Assembly (NCBI RefSeq): GCF_029784155.1
Contig: NC_073692.1
Location: 431,067,324-431,131,323 of the forward strand
Length of the DNA stretch: 64,000 bases
Direction of reading: 5' to 3'
Source of the DNA: Uranotaenia lowii
Taxonomy: Eukaryota > Arthropoda > Insecta > Diptera > Culicidae
In this document: positions 35,653 to 48,348 of the stretch, piece after piece
Position numbering within the stretch: position 1 is the first letter of the stretch
How the letters are laid out: each line of letters begins with the position of its first letter
Notes under the pieces: generated by a model
Told to the model about the DNA's origin: nothing
Databases searched by the model: none
Seen by the model: only the letters and a program-made list of their open reading frames with translations
Program-made: the position numbers and the translations under genes

Positions 35653-36447
35653 TTACAATTTTCCACATTGATTGATTGTGTTTTTTTGTAAATAATCGTA
35701 TCCGATATCCGTCTATCACTTCCAGTTCAGAAAACAACAACTTTTGGTTTGCAAGTTCCGAATGCAAATAACAATTGTGGAGCATTTTAGTTATGTTATC
35801 GTGGAAATAATGGCCTCGTATACGGTGTACCAGCCCAAATTGGCTGTAGCAGTTTTTCTGTATTCGAGAGTTGCCCTCGCGTCTCACCTGTTCAATCAGT
35901 TACCCCATCAAAAGTTTGAAAGTCATCGTCCAACGGTAGTTTACCGTACATTCGACCTACATGCGATATGTGATGACACGGAACAACATGTAAGTTCAAT
36001 TTATTTAGAACATTTAATCTAAAATTTTGCCTTTTCGGATTAAAAAAAAATAGCCATGCGTTTGTTAACATACATTTAATTGTTTCATCTGTATTCTAAA
36101 CTATAAATATGGTTTGTTATATAAAATTATGAACTACTACGCGCGAGAAAGAAGAGAGGACGTCAGCCACGATAAACAAAAAAAAGTTATTTTAGCTAAA
36201 CAGTTATTGTTGTGTTAACATTTGTTCACAGCAAGTTCAGTACGATACCATCGGTGAGTAGTTTTCTTTGACTTCGTGATAAATTTCTGAAAAAAAACTT
36301 AATGCAAAACATGCTAAAACTAATCGTAAATAATTTGACTGTGCGGAAATACCGCCAATAGTACATCTGGGATCCGCTTATATACATGTGGTAATCGAAC
36401 AAATCGAGAAGGAAAAGGTAAACAATGGAAAACACCTTGTATCTGTC
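35653..36447. other. Convergent 3' intergenic region
   Basis: The zinc-finger gene (plus) and wolframin (minus) end toward each other here. No other gene is supported; the frame at 35744-36022 lacks any family signal. Confidence 0.5.
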
Positions 36448-39296
36448 TTACTTAAAAATCACTAGCGGATTGAAAATCACATTCAAAAGATACTTGATAC
36501 CACGCCGCAGATCCCGCATCCGTGCATTGACTTTCTGTCCATCGTTTACGTGTACAGTGGTGAGTTCGGCGTTCTGGCATTTGATGCACCCGATCGACAG
36601 TAGTTCGATCAACGGATTTCGTCGACCGAGCCGCATATTACCCCGATCATACCGCCCGCTACCAAACACGGCACCTTGATCCGGGGGAAGCTCGAAATTG
36701 GATTCATCGTCGTCCACCGCCTTGTTGCCGCTCGCAGGAACCGTTACCGTAGGTTTGAGAAAATTACGTAATATCCCAATGAACCATATCCGATCGCTGT
36801 GGTTCAAACTCTGTGTGAAATTGCCGAACGCGTGCTGTGCTCTCAATGCTATTTCGGCCGGTTTCGATAGTATCCCTGCCGATGGCATGCGCACTTTTAA
36901 TTCGTACTCGTAGCTGATGGGATAAAAAAGAAATTAGCAAAGTTTTTATTCTCTTTTTTGACGATAAAAAAAATCAATCTTACGTGTTCCATTTGTCCAG
37001 GTGGCATCGAGTTTGCTGTTCGATGAAATTCTTCATCTCCTCGCAATGTTGTTGATCTTCAGCAGGTCCGCATTCCGGCTCGATCCGTTCTCCGTACATG
37101 CACGCGACTCGCTCCGCTAGGAATCTTGGCAAATAGTTCTGAATAAAGTCCGCACGCACATTACGCCGACTAACGATTTCCAAATCATTCACCGAACCTT
37201 CCCAACGTACTACTGTCCCATCTAGATGAGCACAACGCAGCTGGGTGCGAATTTTGTTTCCCAACCGATCCCAGGCCGGCTGATGGCAAAATTTGTAGTA
37301 CGACTCCCACGTGAGACCAGTCGTCGGATGTCCTTCCGGATTGGTTTTGCCAACCGTCGGGCCCGATTCCGAATCGTAGAGTCCAGCGGCGGAATCTGCA
37401 ACAGATCCATGTATTGTTTCAAAGTTGGACATCATGTACGGTAGCGTAAGAAAAACGGTGGCAACCAAACATGCCGTAATCTGTAGAAAGGTGATGTATT
37501 TTTTGGTTCTCCGCGACGCGGCCATATAGCACGATATGAGCAGTGCAATGGTTGCTGCACTGGCCGAAGACCATACCCGCACCGTAGAATCGGTAAGCGA
37601 GAGCCACTCGATGGTTGCGAATACCGGTATGAGCAGGGTGACGATGCCGAACAATGGAAGAAATAGTAGCAATCCAGATAGACCGAGAGCTCCGCGAACC
37701 TAGAGTAGAAATCTTGTTAACTATGAGATTTATACACCAAAAAATGCTTTAACCTACCAATCCGAACATAGTAGCTGACTGAGAACTGATGATGCAAATT
37801 TGCAACCAAGAGAGGGTTACGCAGTGTGGGATAACGTGCTGATAGATTCCTCGCCAGCTGTTTCTCCTTGCAATCAGTCCCAGAAATGCAGGGATAACTA
37901 GATAGAGCAGTGCCCGACAGTTCAAACAGAACTCGATTCCATTCCCGATAACAAACGTTGAAAAAGCCGGTACTTTAAGGTCTACGAAGCGCCAGCCAGT
38001 CGTCACTACCGAGTCCATTTCGTAGGGATATTTAGCCAGAACGTTGAGTCCAAACGAGAACAGTATCATGTAATCGGGAAACGGATCCGGCGACGTATAC
38101 ATGAATGCCAGCATCGTTACAAAAGTAAGCACGAACGAGCACACAGTAATCTCGGAAAACGGTAGCCACTGGTCATTGATGTTCGGCTGTAGCATTACGT
38201 TGATGAAGAAAGCCACGAAGAAGTACAAATACGGTCGCAAGTTGTTCCGGAGGTACTGATTCTCGGAATCGTTGGTGTTGAGATGTTCGTCTCCATATCT
38301 TAGAAACAAACCAGACCACATTCGAAAATCGATAAATTCGTGCTTGGTTTTTAGCATCTTGAAGGAACAAACAATCATCACAATAAGGGAAAGGTAATAC
38401 GCTCCGACTGGAACCAACGTGAACAAGTTATCATCGCTGGCAAAGTAGGAGTAAACTATCAGAATCACGGCTAGCTGAACACCAGGGAAGCCGGATTCTG
38501 GGAAGGAAGCCAGCATCGAAAGTAGCCGATGATACAGCAACGAGAAGAACATTATTGGATGGAAAAACGGTCGATGGAAACATGGCACGTGGTCCAAGCT
38601 TTGCGGATTCGGTACCGATAATGTGAGCGCATTGCTTACGGCCGGCAGTCGACCGTTGGAATAGTTGACCGCGGCTGTCAGAAGACTGGCTTCGGAGATA
38701 TGATTAACCGGTTGAAATTGGTTAGAGTGCGACCGATGCAAACGATGGTTAACTCCTCCTGGGGAACCGTTCTGCTCCAGACTGCCTTCCACGATGGGTA
38801 CGCCCTCGATGCCACTGGCCTCTGCTCCATCCGGGCGACTTCTTCGGGTTTTCTTGTTCAGCTTGTAGATTTCTCGCATACGTTTTTCTAGCTGGGCAGC
38901 CGTAACATACTCTTCGCCATTGGACAGGGAAGCGAAAAGCTCCTGTGCGGCACGGCGAGCCGAACGCTCACCTGGGCTCATAGCCAAACAGCTGCGTACG
39001 TCTTCCTCGTTCGTTTCGTTGATTCCGCGGCCAGTTTGATAGCAATCGCTGAGCATAATTATTGCCTAAAACGGAAAAGAAGATTTTTAGATCTCGATTT
39101 CCTTAAAAAATACAGTCAAATACCTGCTCGTGACCTTGCTGGGCTGCCCGTAGCAGCCAGTGAACGCCTTGGGCGTGGTTTTCAGCCGGTTCCGTTTCAG
39201 CGTTCTCTTCCAGTAGCTGTTTGCCAAGAGTGTACTGAACCTCCGAACAGCCATCCTCGGCAAAATGATACTTCAAATTGCGTAAGGATTTTTTAT
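36448..39296 (-). CDS. wfs1: Wolframin (WFS1), lacking first coding exon
   Basis: Four exons, 39124-39296, 37758-39065, 36984-37699 and 36448-36913, join with matching phases (0, 0, 2) and give about 887 residues, close to the 890 of vertebrate wolframin. The first exon shown carries the Sel1-like helical repeats (KYHFAEDGCSEVQYTLGKQLLEEN, GVHWLLRAAQQGHEQ). The second begins with another repeat (AIIMLSDCYQTGRG), then an EF-hand-like/charged region and a run of hydrophobic membrane segments. The third has the last membrane helices and the Cys-rich luminal part. The last contains CIKCQNAELTTVHVNDGQKV and ends FNPLVIFK. Wolframin is a multi-pass ER protein acting in calcium and ER-stress homeostasis. 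The acceptor at 39296 needs a phase-1 upstream exon with the start codon, which I could not find. Confidence 0.93.
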
Positions 39297-40948
39297 CTAG
39301 AAGTGAAGGAGAAAGGAAAAGGGTGGGAGTCAACATAATCAAATAAGTAGCATAAATAGCAAAAAGACAACATTGATTTTCAAGGTCAGCTAGTTGATCC
39401 CAAAAAGGTAAACGATTACCAGCAGATGGTCAAAATGTAATGATGAGATCATCGTGAGGTTTTTAACGAGAGATTCGAAAGGTTTGCTTCTAGCGATACT
39501 TTACCAAATTCCAAATAGGATCGTACCTTCAAGGTTCCATTTTTTCCTCACTGAGGCAGGATTACCACCGTTGTTGACAGTAGCAATGCCATCCTTTATC
39601 GGAGGCCGATTAGCCCAACTAGCCATCTCGAGAGGTCAAACTCAAAATCCGATTTGTATAAACTTCACGGATATTTCTTCACCACAGCATCGGAAACATG
39701 AAAACTAAAATGATTATGCACCAGAATCACCTGAAAAGCGAGGTTTTTATGAGGAGGAAATTACGAGAATCGCTGTAAAAACAAACACCGCAAATGCTTC
39801 TAGAACTGTTTTTCGTAAGGGAATATGTGTAGTAGGAAATAATGAGCAGCGGTGCCATTCTCTTTGTTTCATAAAACGATTGACCTGTGGAACAGTATTG
39901 CGGTTACTGGGAAAATTTCTAATCGCGCGACGGTAGCCTTCCGTGCGGTAGGCTAGCCGGAGCAGTAAACACAGTTAAAAATTTCACTCTTACTCACTAA
40001 TTTCATTGAAAAGTTAAGAAGTAAATTCTTGAATCAATCTTCAAATCATTATTTTGCAAGAGAGGACAAAACATGAAGTCATCGGAATGAAATATTATTA
40101 TTCTAAGTATTCATTGAGATTGAATTAATTACATCCCAGACAAAACAAAAAACAATCTACATTATTGAAAACACATTTTTCCATAGCCTGAGAATTAACT
40201 TATTTGGCATGACGAAGATTTTTGATGCGATAAATGCGTCTTTGATACTTTATATGCTGGTCGAATTCAATTATGTTGTCGTTAAAATGTAACAAATCGT
40301 ATATGAGAAGTTAAAAAAAGGAGTTGTGTACGGTGAATAGTCTATAATAGAAAATAATATACCATTCGCATCGCAAAAAATTGGACTGCGCACTCATAAT
40401 TGCGAAATTTGTGCGATCTGTCAAATCAGTATAAAATCTGACGGTTTTCTACACGCTAACCGCTTTTCAGTTAAACTTTATACGGATAACTCCGACTGCA
40501 AAACATAGCACGAAATCCAACATTCAATGAATGATTGCTACCGTGTCGTCGAACTCTAAACTTATTTAAACAACTACAGCTTTTCATTTTTTTCGTGAAT
40601 TTGTCCGCTGGTTGACCCCATCGCAAACAGGTTTTTTTTATTATTCATTTTTCCGTGATTTTGACCGCTGATTGACCAAGCTCAAGGCAAAAACAATTTT
40701 TTGTTTTATAAACAATAGATAATCCGATAATAATATTTGGTATACATGTTTGTTTGACAACTTTTTATTAAATCATCTTTCAATGTTTTCCGCTTGTTCA
40801 TCCGATTTATTTTCAGTCGATAAATAATCCTTATGTAGAACAATGTTCATTTTTTTTTCTTGAATACTGTAATTTTTTTTACAGTGGTACCCTACGGGAG
40901 CCCAAATCAGCTATCGCAGAAATAGAAAAAAAGAGTGGATCAGCAATA
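39297..40948. other. Probable first intron or 5' flank of wolframin
   Basis: No exon with a phase-1 donor is convincing. 39460-39960 is less AT-rich and could include regulatory sequence or UTR. 39960-40948 is AT-rich. Confidence 0.4.
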
Positions 40949-40952
40949 TTAA

Positions 40953-41809
40953 GCGGGCCACAGACTACACAACATTTGTACAAATGCGATGAAATTTGTC
41001 GCTGTTAACACGATTTGCATAGTGTATGGCACTGCTTGAATGAGCGCCATCTCCACCCCGTCTGGGGCTGAGTAAATGGCCTGGATTTTGCACAAACAGC
41101 ACCATTCACCATGCCACAGAGGGTTGCTTAAAGCGGGCCATAGACTACACACAACATTTGCACAAATGCGATGAAATTCGATGCCATTTCGTCGCTGCGA
41201 AGACGATTTGCATCGTGTATATGGCACTGTTTGAATTAGCGCGCAAACAGTTTGAGTAAAATCAGTCCGGATCGAAATACAACCTTCTGTGGCATGGTGT
41301 ATGGTGCTGTTTGTACAAAATCCAGGACATTTACTCAGTCCCAGCCGGGGTGGAGGAGGTATTTTTTAGTACTGTTGCTGTTTTCGCCAACAATCGTATG
41401 TGTTCGCGCGAAATATGTTTGTAACGTGTGTATGCGAGCATAGAATCAAACAATCGTCGTGGAATCATCGAATTGGTATAAAGCGGGCCATAGACTACAC
41501 AAATGGCCTGTACAAATTCGATGATTCCACGACGATTGTTTGATCTATGCTCGCCCACACACTATACAAACATATTTCACGTGAACACACGATTGCTGGC
41601 GAAAAAAGCATCAGCAACAAAAAAAAAACCATCTCCACCCCGGCTGGGAGGATGGTTTGTACAAAATATTTCGATCCCGACCGATTCTACACCAGCCGTT
41701 TGGGCGCTCATTCAAGCAGTGCCATACACTATGCAAATCGAGTTTACTGTGACCAAATTTCATCGAATTTCATCGCATTTGTACAAATGTTGTGTAGTCT
41801 GTGGCCCGC
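40953..41809. mobile_element. TTAA-flanked foldback MITE with nested internal end copies
   Basis: The ends are GCGGGCCACAGACTACACAA on the left and its inverse on the right (ending 41809), each flanked by TTAA (40949-40952 and 41810-41813). Two more copies of the end begin at 41133 and 41483. From about 41133 to 41809 the element is a long imperfect palindrome centred near 41485; for example, TCGTCGTGGAATCATCGAA at about 41455 is matched by its inverse at 41518. 40953-41132 is a partial direct duplication of the left arm. No transposase is present. TTAA duplications fit piggyBac-type mobilisation, by inference. Confidence 0.85.
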
Positions 41810-41817
41810 TTAAGCCA

Positions 41818-42222
41818 TTTTTTTTTTTATTTACAAATAGTTTTATTAAGGCATTTCACTCATTAAGTTTTGTTTTGCCGAGTATTCACTTCACTTGTGT
41901 TGTATTAGTAAGAAGGGGAGCCGTAATCGTCGCGGCGACTCAACTGTTAGAGTTTGTTTGACTTGAGGAAAGGAAAAAGGATTGTGTAGGGTCGCTCTCG
42001 AGAACAGATTTCCGTCTTTGGTCGGTGGTGGCTTCCTGTAGCGTGGTCACGTATGCTACCGCAGGTATTGTCTTCCTGGCCAGCCTTCTTTCCGGTGTTA
42101 TCGAACCGGTCGGACGAGAGGTTGTTCTAATGAATAGACGAAAAGAGCATTAGATAGAGTAAAGACAGAGGGGAAGAGGACTAAACGACCGAGTCAGACA
42201 TTTTAAGATATTTGTATATAGG
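41818..42222 (-). mobile_element. 3' end of a non-LTR retrotransposon (second part of the split LINE)
   Basis: On the minus strand it reads the last codons of an RT-RNase H ORF (IYKYLKMSDSVV, stop at 42181-42183), then a 3' UTR of about 350 bp and a poly(A) run at 41818-41828. Its right edge (42200-42222) is a 23-bp sequence repeated exactly at 45421-45443. There the RT-RNase H body begins in the same frame and orientation. It abuts the foldback MITE. Confidence 0.8.
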
Positions 42223-44869
42223 TATGTATGTATGTATGTATGGTTCCCCCATCGGTAGCAAGGTCCTGCCTATGGCTGTGTGGCTTGGCCTTCGAATTTC
42301 TTCTAGGGCTTCCACGGTCCGATGGTTCGTCGAAGGAAGGCATCCAACCCTCAGAAACCTACAATGGCCGGCTACCCGTGCCGCTTGCAATGATTTCTTT
42401 AGGTTATCCCCAGATGCATTCCCTCTGAAAATATATAATTGTATAGAAATAATATATGGCGGTAAGGAAAATTACGCAAAATATTAGAATAAACATATAA
42501 GAAATTTTAAATAAATAAATAGAATAATACATATAGTTATATAAAATTATGAATAAAAATATATTCTTTATTGATAAAAAGGATACGAATCTGAAAGGTA
42601 AAATTATGATTAAAGCATTTAAACAGAGTAAATATATATGCTAGGTAACAGATATTGAAAATAACTTAAAGATTGACGCCATTTCAAAACTTATCCAAGT
42701 GTCTTTGTTGACGATGCGTTTGAAAATCATTCAAAAAGATCAGAACATAAACTCCGCTGAAAGAAAATACGATATAATTTCCAAGTTTCACATTCCAAGT
42801 GCATCGATTATGGAACTAGTTTAGTATTCGTAATTAGTTAATAGACTTATGAAAATTTGATCAGCTTTCAAAATAAAATGAATATCTAAAAAATTATAAG
42901 TTTCCAACCTTTCAAATTTTTATACTTACGAAAAGTTCAGTTTCTCAAGCTTCTTACACTCAATGTTTCCAGATATCCAAGAAATTAAATTTCCTACTTT
43001 TCAACAATTATAATTTTTTGTTATTTCCTTTTTATAAATAAGAAAAATCAATTTTATTATTAAAAATGTTGTTAATTTGAAATTTTATTATTTTTGTCTT
43101 TAAAAGTTTAAGAATTATTCAACTCTAATGCATACTTTCACTATACATTCAAATATTCTAGAAATGTAAGTTTCCAGTTTTTTTTAATTTTTGATTTTAA
43201 AGAACATCAGTTTTATTTAATTTCGTTAGTTTCAGTTGCAAAGTTAAATATTTCAAAACATGAGTTTTATTTAAATGGATCATTCCATTCGTTAAAATAT
43301 TACAAAATTTCTCATTCGTGTTTTGAATGTTACTAAATTTCAAGGTCATTCCAAGTTTCTAATAGTAATTTTTTTCTGGAATCCATTGTTTTTCATTCAT
43401 TCTGAATAGTCCAGTTTAATCTAAAAATTAACATCAAAGCATTCAAAAATTTCTTAATCTTCTAAGTATCTAAACAATTTATTCATCCAAGACTTTTAAA
43501 TTTTCAAGTTCCTCACAACCTCAAATCAATATATCGGCCCGCTTCAGTTTCTTAATCGCCTGGTCATTTTTTCAATTTAACCAAATTTCACCGTTGACTA
43601 AATATTTTTAATACAAATTATCAAATTAGTTGTGCATTGCGCATTTCGTAATAGATAAAAAAACTACTGCTTTTATCTAATGTTTTCCAGGTAAAAGATC
43701 AGATGATCTGGCAAAAAAGTTGTTCCGTCAACAACAAAGACCGATTGATACTACTCATAACTTACCAGCGGCTCCTAGAGACATCTCTGGTTCAAATAAA
43801 AAGCTGCGAAGAAAAATCAACTTTCATTCATAGCTTCTACTACTCACCGCTGCAACGCTTTTGAAAAGAGAGAACTCAAAGGAAGCTATGTGTTTTTGAA
43901 ATAGGATAGAGATAGAGAGAATAATATAGAAAATGGAGCGCTCTCACCAAATTCCTCTTTTGCTGTTGATGTCGTCCCCCGCTTGCTGCGATCAGAATGA
44001 ACCTGTTCGAACGTGTTCTATGACTCATCATAAATTACTTTTTAACACTTTTGAACTAAAACTCATTCATACAAAACACCAAAAATTATATCCAACCACT
44101 AAAAACTGCTGCATCTTTCACACAGAACACGTTAAGAATGAAATTCGATGAGCAGCACCGACGATTCCTGCCGTTCATCCCTTCGATTCAACCACTTTAA
44201 TCAACATTTGCCCCATTGGCCGGACAAAATTTAATGACTTTTTCGCATTTCTATTGGATTCTATGCTTTAATAAGTCACACCGATACGATACGATACCAC
44301 TATTTTGGATAACTATTAAAAACCAGTACCGGCACTGGAGAAAACCACCCGAATAGGATTGCACCGTGAAAAAACCATGAATTCCATATTCACAGACCAT
44401 AAATATTATCGTCCTCGATACCGTGAATGCACATTGAAATTCATATTTTTCGACCATACATTTCATAGTTTTGACGAAAATAACCATGAAAAAGGGGTAT
44501 TGTTATGCAGCGTGACCATGAAAAAAATGGCGATTTTCCATACATTGGAAAGCTGAAAAATATGAAATTCATGGTTCTTTCAGCTTCCAGTTTTTTACAA
44601 TAAAACTATAAAAATCCGATGATTTTCATTGTTCACCCACTGAAATAAAAATCCTAGTACATGGTGATAATTTTTTACTTGTTTTTTTTTTTGGTTTGTT
44701 ATTGTCATCACTATCGTAGATTAATGAAAATGAAGAACGAATAATTTGACTAAATTTTTTATTTGACACATTACTTATTTATAACACTTACTCACTCAAT
44801 GATCACAGAAGGCCTATGACTCGCACTAGCACTCCCATCCCGTAGACCTCCGGCATCAATCAGTTCAAT
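42223..44869. other. Part of a 3.2-kb segment inserted in the LINE; no known gene
   Basis: It begins with a (TATG)n run at 42223-42240. 42226-42423 on the minus strand is an open, GC-richer stretch (SLQAARVAGHCRFLRVGC...) preceded by an acceptor-like TATATATTTTCAG at 42424-42436. 42430-43700 is AT-rich. 44350-44620 holds several ACCATGAA/TTCATGGT words. I recognise no protein. Confidence 0.4.
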
Positions 44870-45068
44870 TCAGGCAATGTAAGGTGCCCTCGCCGGAATT
44901 TGGAACTGCGGAACTACGTCGTCTTCTAGAAAGAAAGGGGTTTTATAAGTATTTTTTATCAATATACATGCAATCATAGTACTTACCATCACCACTGCAG
45001 ATGGGCCCATCGCGTTCCGATTCGTCATATCTGCCGAAAAATCCCGAATTTGTCCGGATAAAGTTATT
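44870..45068 (-). CDS. Two spliced exon-like segments of an unidentified gene
   Basis: Exon-like segments 44987-45068 and 44870-44925 have good splice signals: acceptor TTTTTTAATGCAG, donor GTAAGT, acceptor TTTCTAG. They join in phase 1 to give 44 residues, NNFIRTNSGFFGRYDESERD, then GPICSGDEDD, and end ARAPYIA with TGA at 44870-44872. An upstream exon ending in phase 0 would be required. I do not recognise the protein. Both segments lie inside the 3.2-kb unit that splits the LINE, so either the unit carries captured exons or these are chance signals. Confidence 0.4.
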
Positions 45069-45420
45069 CTGCATTAAAAAACAGATCACGACGAAATCTT
45101 CCGGAGACAAAAATACGCGCGTAAACAAATTTGGCTTAAGGCTTCTACACGGTTAATTGTAAATGTGTAGAAACAGCAAAAGATTAACTACGTTTGGATT
45201 TACATTTTACCATGAAGTACACTGTAACTATGATAATTACAAGAAAACTATTATTCATAATAAAATGCGGTTGAGAGATATTTTGAAACTACGATAAAGT
45301 TTATTGTTAAATTGAAAATCATTGTTCAGTTATTTTAAAACCATGGTCTTTGCTATTCGGGCACACACGAATCGCACAGAAAAAACTGAACCGTACCGTA
45401 TGGCTGCTCACCGGAGACTG
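45069..45420. other. Distal end of the inserted 3.2-kb segment
   Basis: AT-rich. It ends at 45420 immediately before the 23-bp repeat. No exon is supported. Confidence 0.4.
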
Positions 45421-48130
45421 ATTTTAAGATATTTGTATATAGGGTACAAATATTGAAGATCTAAGTTTGCCAAGATGTCTCGAATTGGAACACCAGGTAG
45501 TTTACTTCGGGCCCTAAGGGTATCCAGTAGCCAAGCCCTCGATCGATCAAACCGTTCACACGTCCACACAACATGATCAATGTCGTGGTAGCCATCCCCA
45601 CAAACACAAACATTGCTTGTAGCTAGTTGTATACGAAACAAATGCGCGTCAAGCCGGCAGTGATTTGACATGAGCCGAGAAACCACGCGAATGAAGTCGC
45701 GACTCATGTTAAAATGCTTAAACCATGCCTTCGTCGGAACCTTAGGGATAATCGTATGGAGCCAACGTCCCTTTGTGCCATTATCCCAGCTAGACTGCCA
45801 AGCGTTAATCGCTAAAGTGCGAGGTATTGAAAAATATTCATGGTAAGTTATTATCCTCTCAAAGATTTCACCTTGTAACGCACCCACCTTAGCCAATGAG
45901 TCCGCATTCTCATTGCCTTGAATAAGACAATGAGACGGGATCCAAGCTAAGGTAATCCTATACGAATTTTCGATCAAAGCGCCCAATATCCCTGAAATTT
46001 CCAGCAAAAAATGGGAAGAGCGCTTCATCAGTTTCATCGATCGAATCGCCTCAACGGAGCTGAGACTATCCGAATAGATGAAATAGTGGTCTACGGGCAG
46101 TGTGCGAATGTGTTCCAAGGTACAATAAATTGCGGCTAGTTCGGCAACGTAAACGGAGCATGGCTCTCGAAGCTTGAACGAAGCTTCAAAGCGCTCATTG
46201 TACACTGCGAAACCAGTCGCGCCGTCGATTCTAGAACCATCAGTAAAGAACATTTTTGTAGGGTCAATTTCACGTACTTTTGATGCAAAGATTGAAGGAA
46301 TGACGTTGGGTCGGACGTGATCTGGTATTCCACGGATGTCAGCGGTCATGGACAGATCGAATCTTATCAAGGAACTGCTAATCGGGTAAAAGTGACTCGT
46401 GTCCGAATTTGATAAAGAAGGATTTATTTCTAATTGCCTAAATGTATCATAATTATTTACATATTTTACTTGCGGATTAATATTCATAAACCTTTCCAAA
46501 TTTTCTATCACCAAAGGATTCATAGTTTCACTTCGAATTAGGAAACGTAGCGATAAATCGAAGAACCGGTTTGTCAACGGCATTACTCCCGCCAGTACTT
46601 CGAGACCCATCGTATGTGTCGATTGCATACAACCCATGGCAATACGCAAACAACGATACTGTATTCGTTCTAGTTTAATCAAGTGGGTTTGCGCGGCGGA
46701 CCCAAAACAAAAGCTTCCGTATTCTATGACCGACAGTATCGTTGTTTGGTATAACCTGATGAGGTTCTGTGGATGAGCACCCCACCAGTTTCCAGTAATC
46801 GTTCGAAGAAAATTGATTCTTTTTTGGCATTTTTGTGTCAAGTACCTAATATGTTTTCCCCAGAGGCATTTAGAGTCGAACCAGACACCCAAATATTTAA
46901 AACTAAGAGATTGAGTTAGAGTTCTACCCATCATAAGGAGCTCTATTTGAGGAGGGGAATGCTTCCTTGAAAAAACTACTAACTCGGTTTTACTAGGCGA
47001 AAACTCGATACCTAGATTCCTGGCCCAATATGATAAATTATTTAGAGTTTCTTGCAACGGAGATTTTATTTGAGTGTCTTTTTTACCCGTGATATGAACA
47101 ACACAGTCATCCGCAAGCTGTCTTAGCGTGCAATTTTGTGCCATACAAGCATCGATTTTTCGGACATAAAAGTTGTATAGCAGGGGGCTTAAACAAGAGC
47201 CTTGGGGTAGACCCATGTAACTAATTCGTTCAACGATTGTTTCTCCATGACTAAAATGCATGATTTTTTCAGACAACAGGTTGTATAGAAAATTGTTCAA
47301 AATTGGTGAAAGTCCGCAAGAGCTAAGATTACTAGATAGTACTTCTATGGACACCGAATCGAATGCCCCTTTGATGTCCAGAAATACTGCCCCCATCTGC
47401 TCTTTTTGGGCAAACGCCAATTGAATGTCTGATGAAAGTAATGCTAGACAGTCGTTCGTACCCTTGCCTCTACGGAATCCAAATTGTGTACTTGACAACA
47501 GATTGTTTGATTCAACCCATTTATCCAGCCGAAAGAGAATCATTTTTTCGAGCAATTTCCGGAGACACGAGAGCATTGCAATCGGCCTATACGAGTTGTA
47601 ATCAGAAACTGGTTTTCCCGGTTTTTGGATGGCGATAACTTTCACCTGTCTCCATTCATGCGGCACAATGTTCATCTCTAAACACTTATTGAATAAATTC
47701 AGCAAGCGTTTCTTAGCGGTATCTGGCAGATTCTTCAACAAGTTGAATTTGAATCTGTCCAGTCCGGGAGCTGAATTGTTACAAGACCAGAGCGCAAGTG
47801 AAAGTTCGACCATCGAGAATTGATCCTCCGTTTCGGAACTATTCTCTGTATCCCGATAGTTTTTCTGAGCTGGTACTGCGTCCGGACAGACCTTTTTCGC
47901 GAACTGTGTCAGCCAACGACTCGAGCTTTCTTCACTTTCGTTCGAAGGTGTGTAATTTCGCATGTTTCGAGCTGTTTTCCAAAGCGTGTGCAGAGACGTT
48001 TCTCGAGATAACCCATCCACGAATCGCCTCCAGTACCCACGTTTCTTGCCCCTGATCAAGTTCTTAAACTTTTGTCTTCCAAACAACGTGCGTTTTAATC
48101 ATGGCCACGTACTCCATTATCTTCTTCGGG
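45421..48130 (-). mobile_element. I-clade-like non-LTR retrotransposon body, RT plus RNase H
   Basis: An uninterrupted frame of 892 codons (48086 to 45408) encodes reverse transcriptase and RNase H. RT blocks visible are SYRPIAMLSCLRKLLEKMI, FGFRRGKGTNDCLALL, AVFLDIKGAFDSV, GLPQGSCLSPLLYNFYV and LRQLADDCV (catalytic Asp pair). RNase H residues appear as MFFTDGSRIDGATGFAVY, YVAELAAIYCTLEH, YFIYSDSLSSVEAI and WIPSHCLIQGNENADSLAK. A Cys/His block (CVCGDGYHDIDHVVWTC) closes the protein. The 5' side (endonuclease, gag) is absent: coding similarity continues with a frameshift to about 48130 and then stops. The last codons (ISLR) are foreign: the natural end and 3' UTR lie at 41818-42222. Confidence 0.93.
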
Positions 48131-48348
48131 ACTTCGATTTAATTTCGTAACTTACAGGTCACAAAATCTTCCGCAGAACAACCTTGTCGAAGACCGTAAC
48201 TTCGTATTTTAAGTTGTTAGCTGTTGAACAGGAGTAGGTATGTCTTTTGGCATTGATGAACAATAAATTCGATTGACACCAATTCAGTACAAAATATTCA
48301 ATTTTTCTATACAAACCTAAAAGGTCAAATTTACTCATATGAACGTTA
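48131..48348. other. Flank between LINE and TIR element
   Basis: It may be a remnant of the copia element that is split by the TIR element at 48349-50097. Coding similarity is not convincing. Confidence 0.3.

Noticed and set aside
39454..39708. 84-codon plus-strand frame upstream of wolframin
   Set aside because: It has no homologue I recognise and no splice partner, and it overlaps the expected intron or promoter of wolframin.
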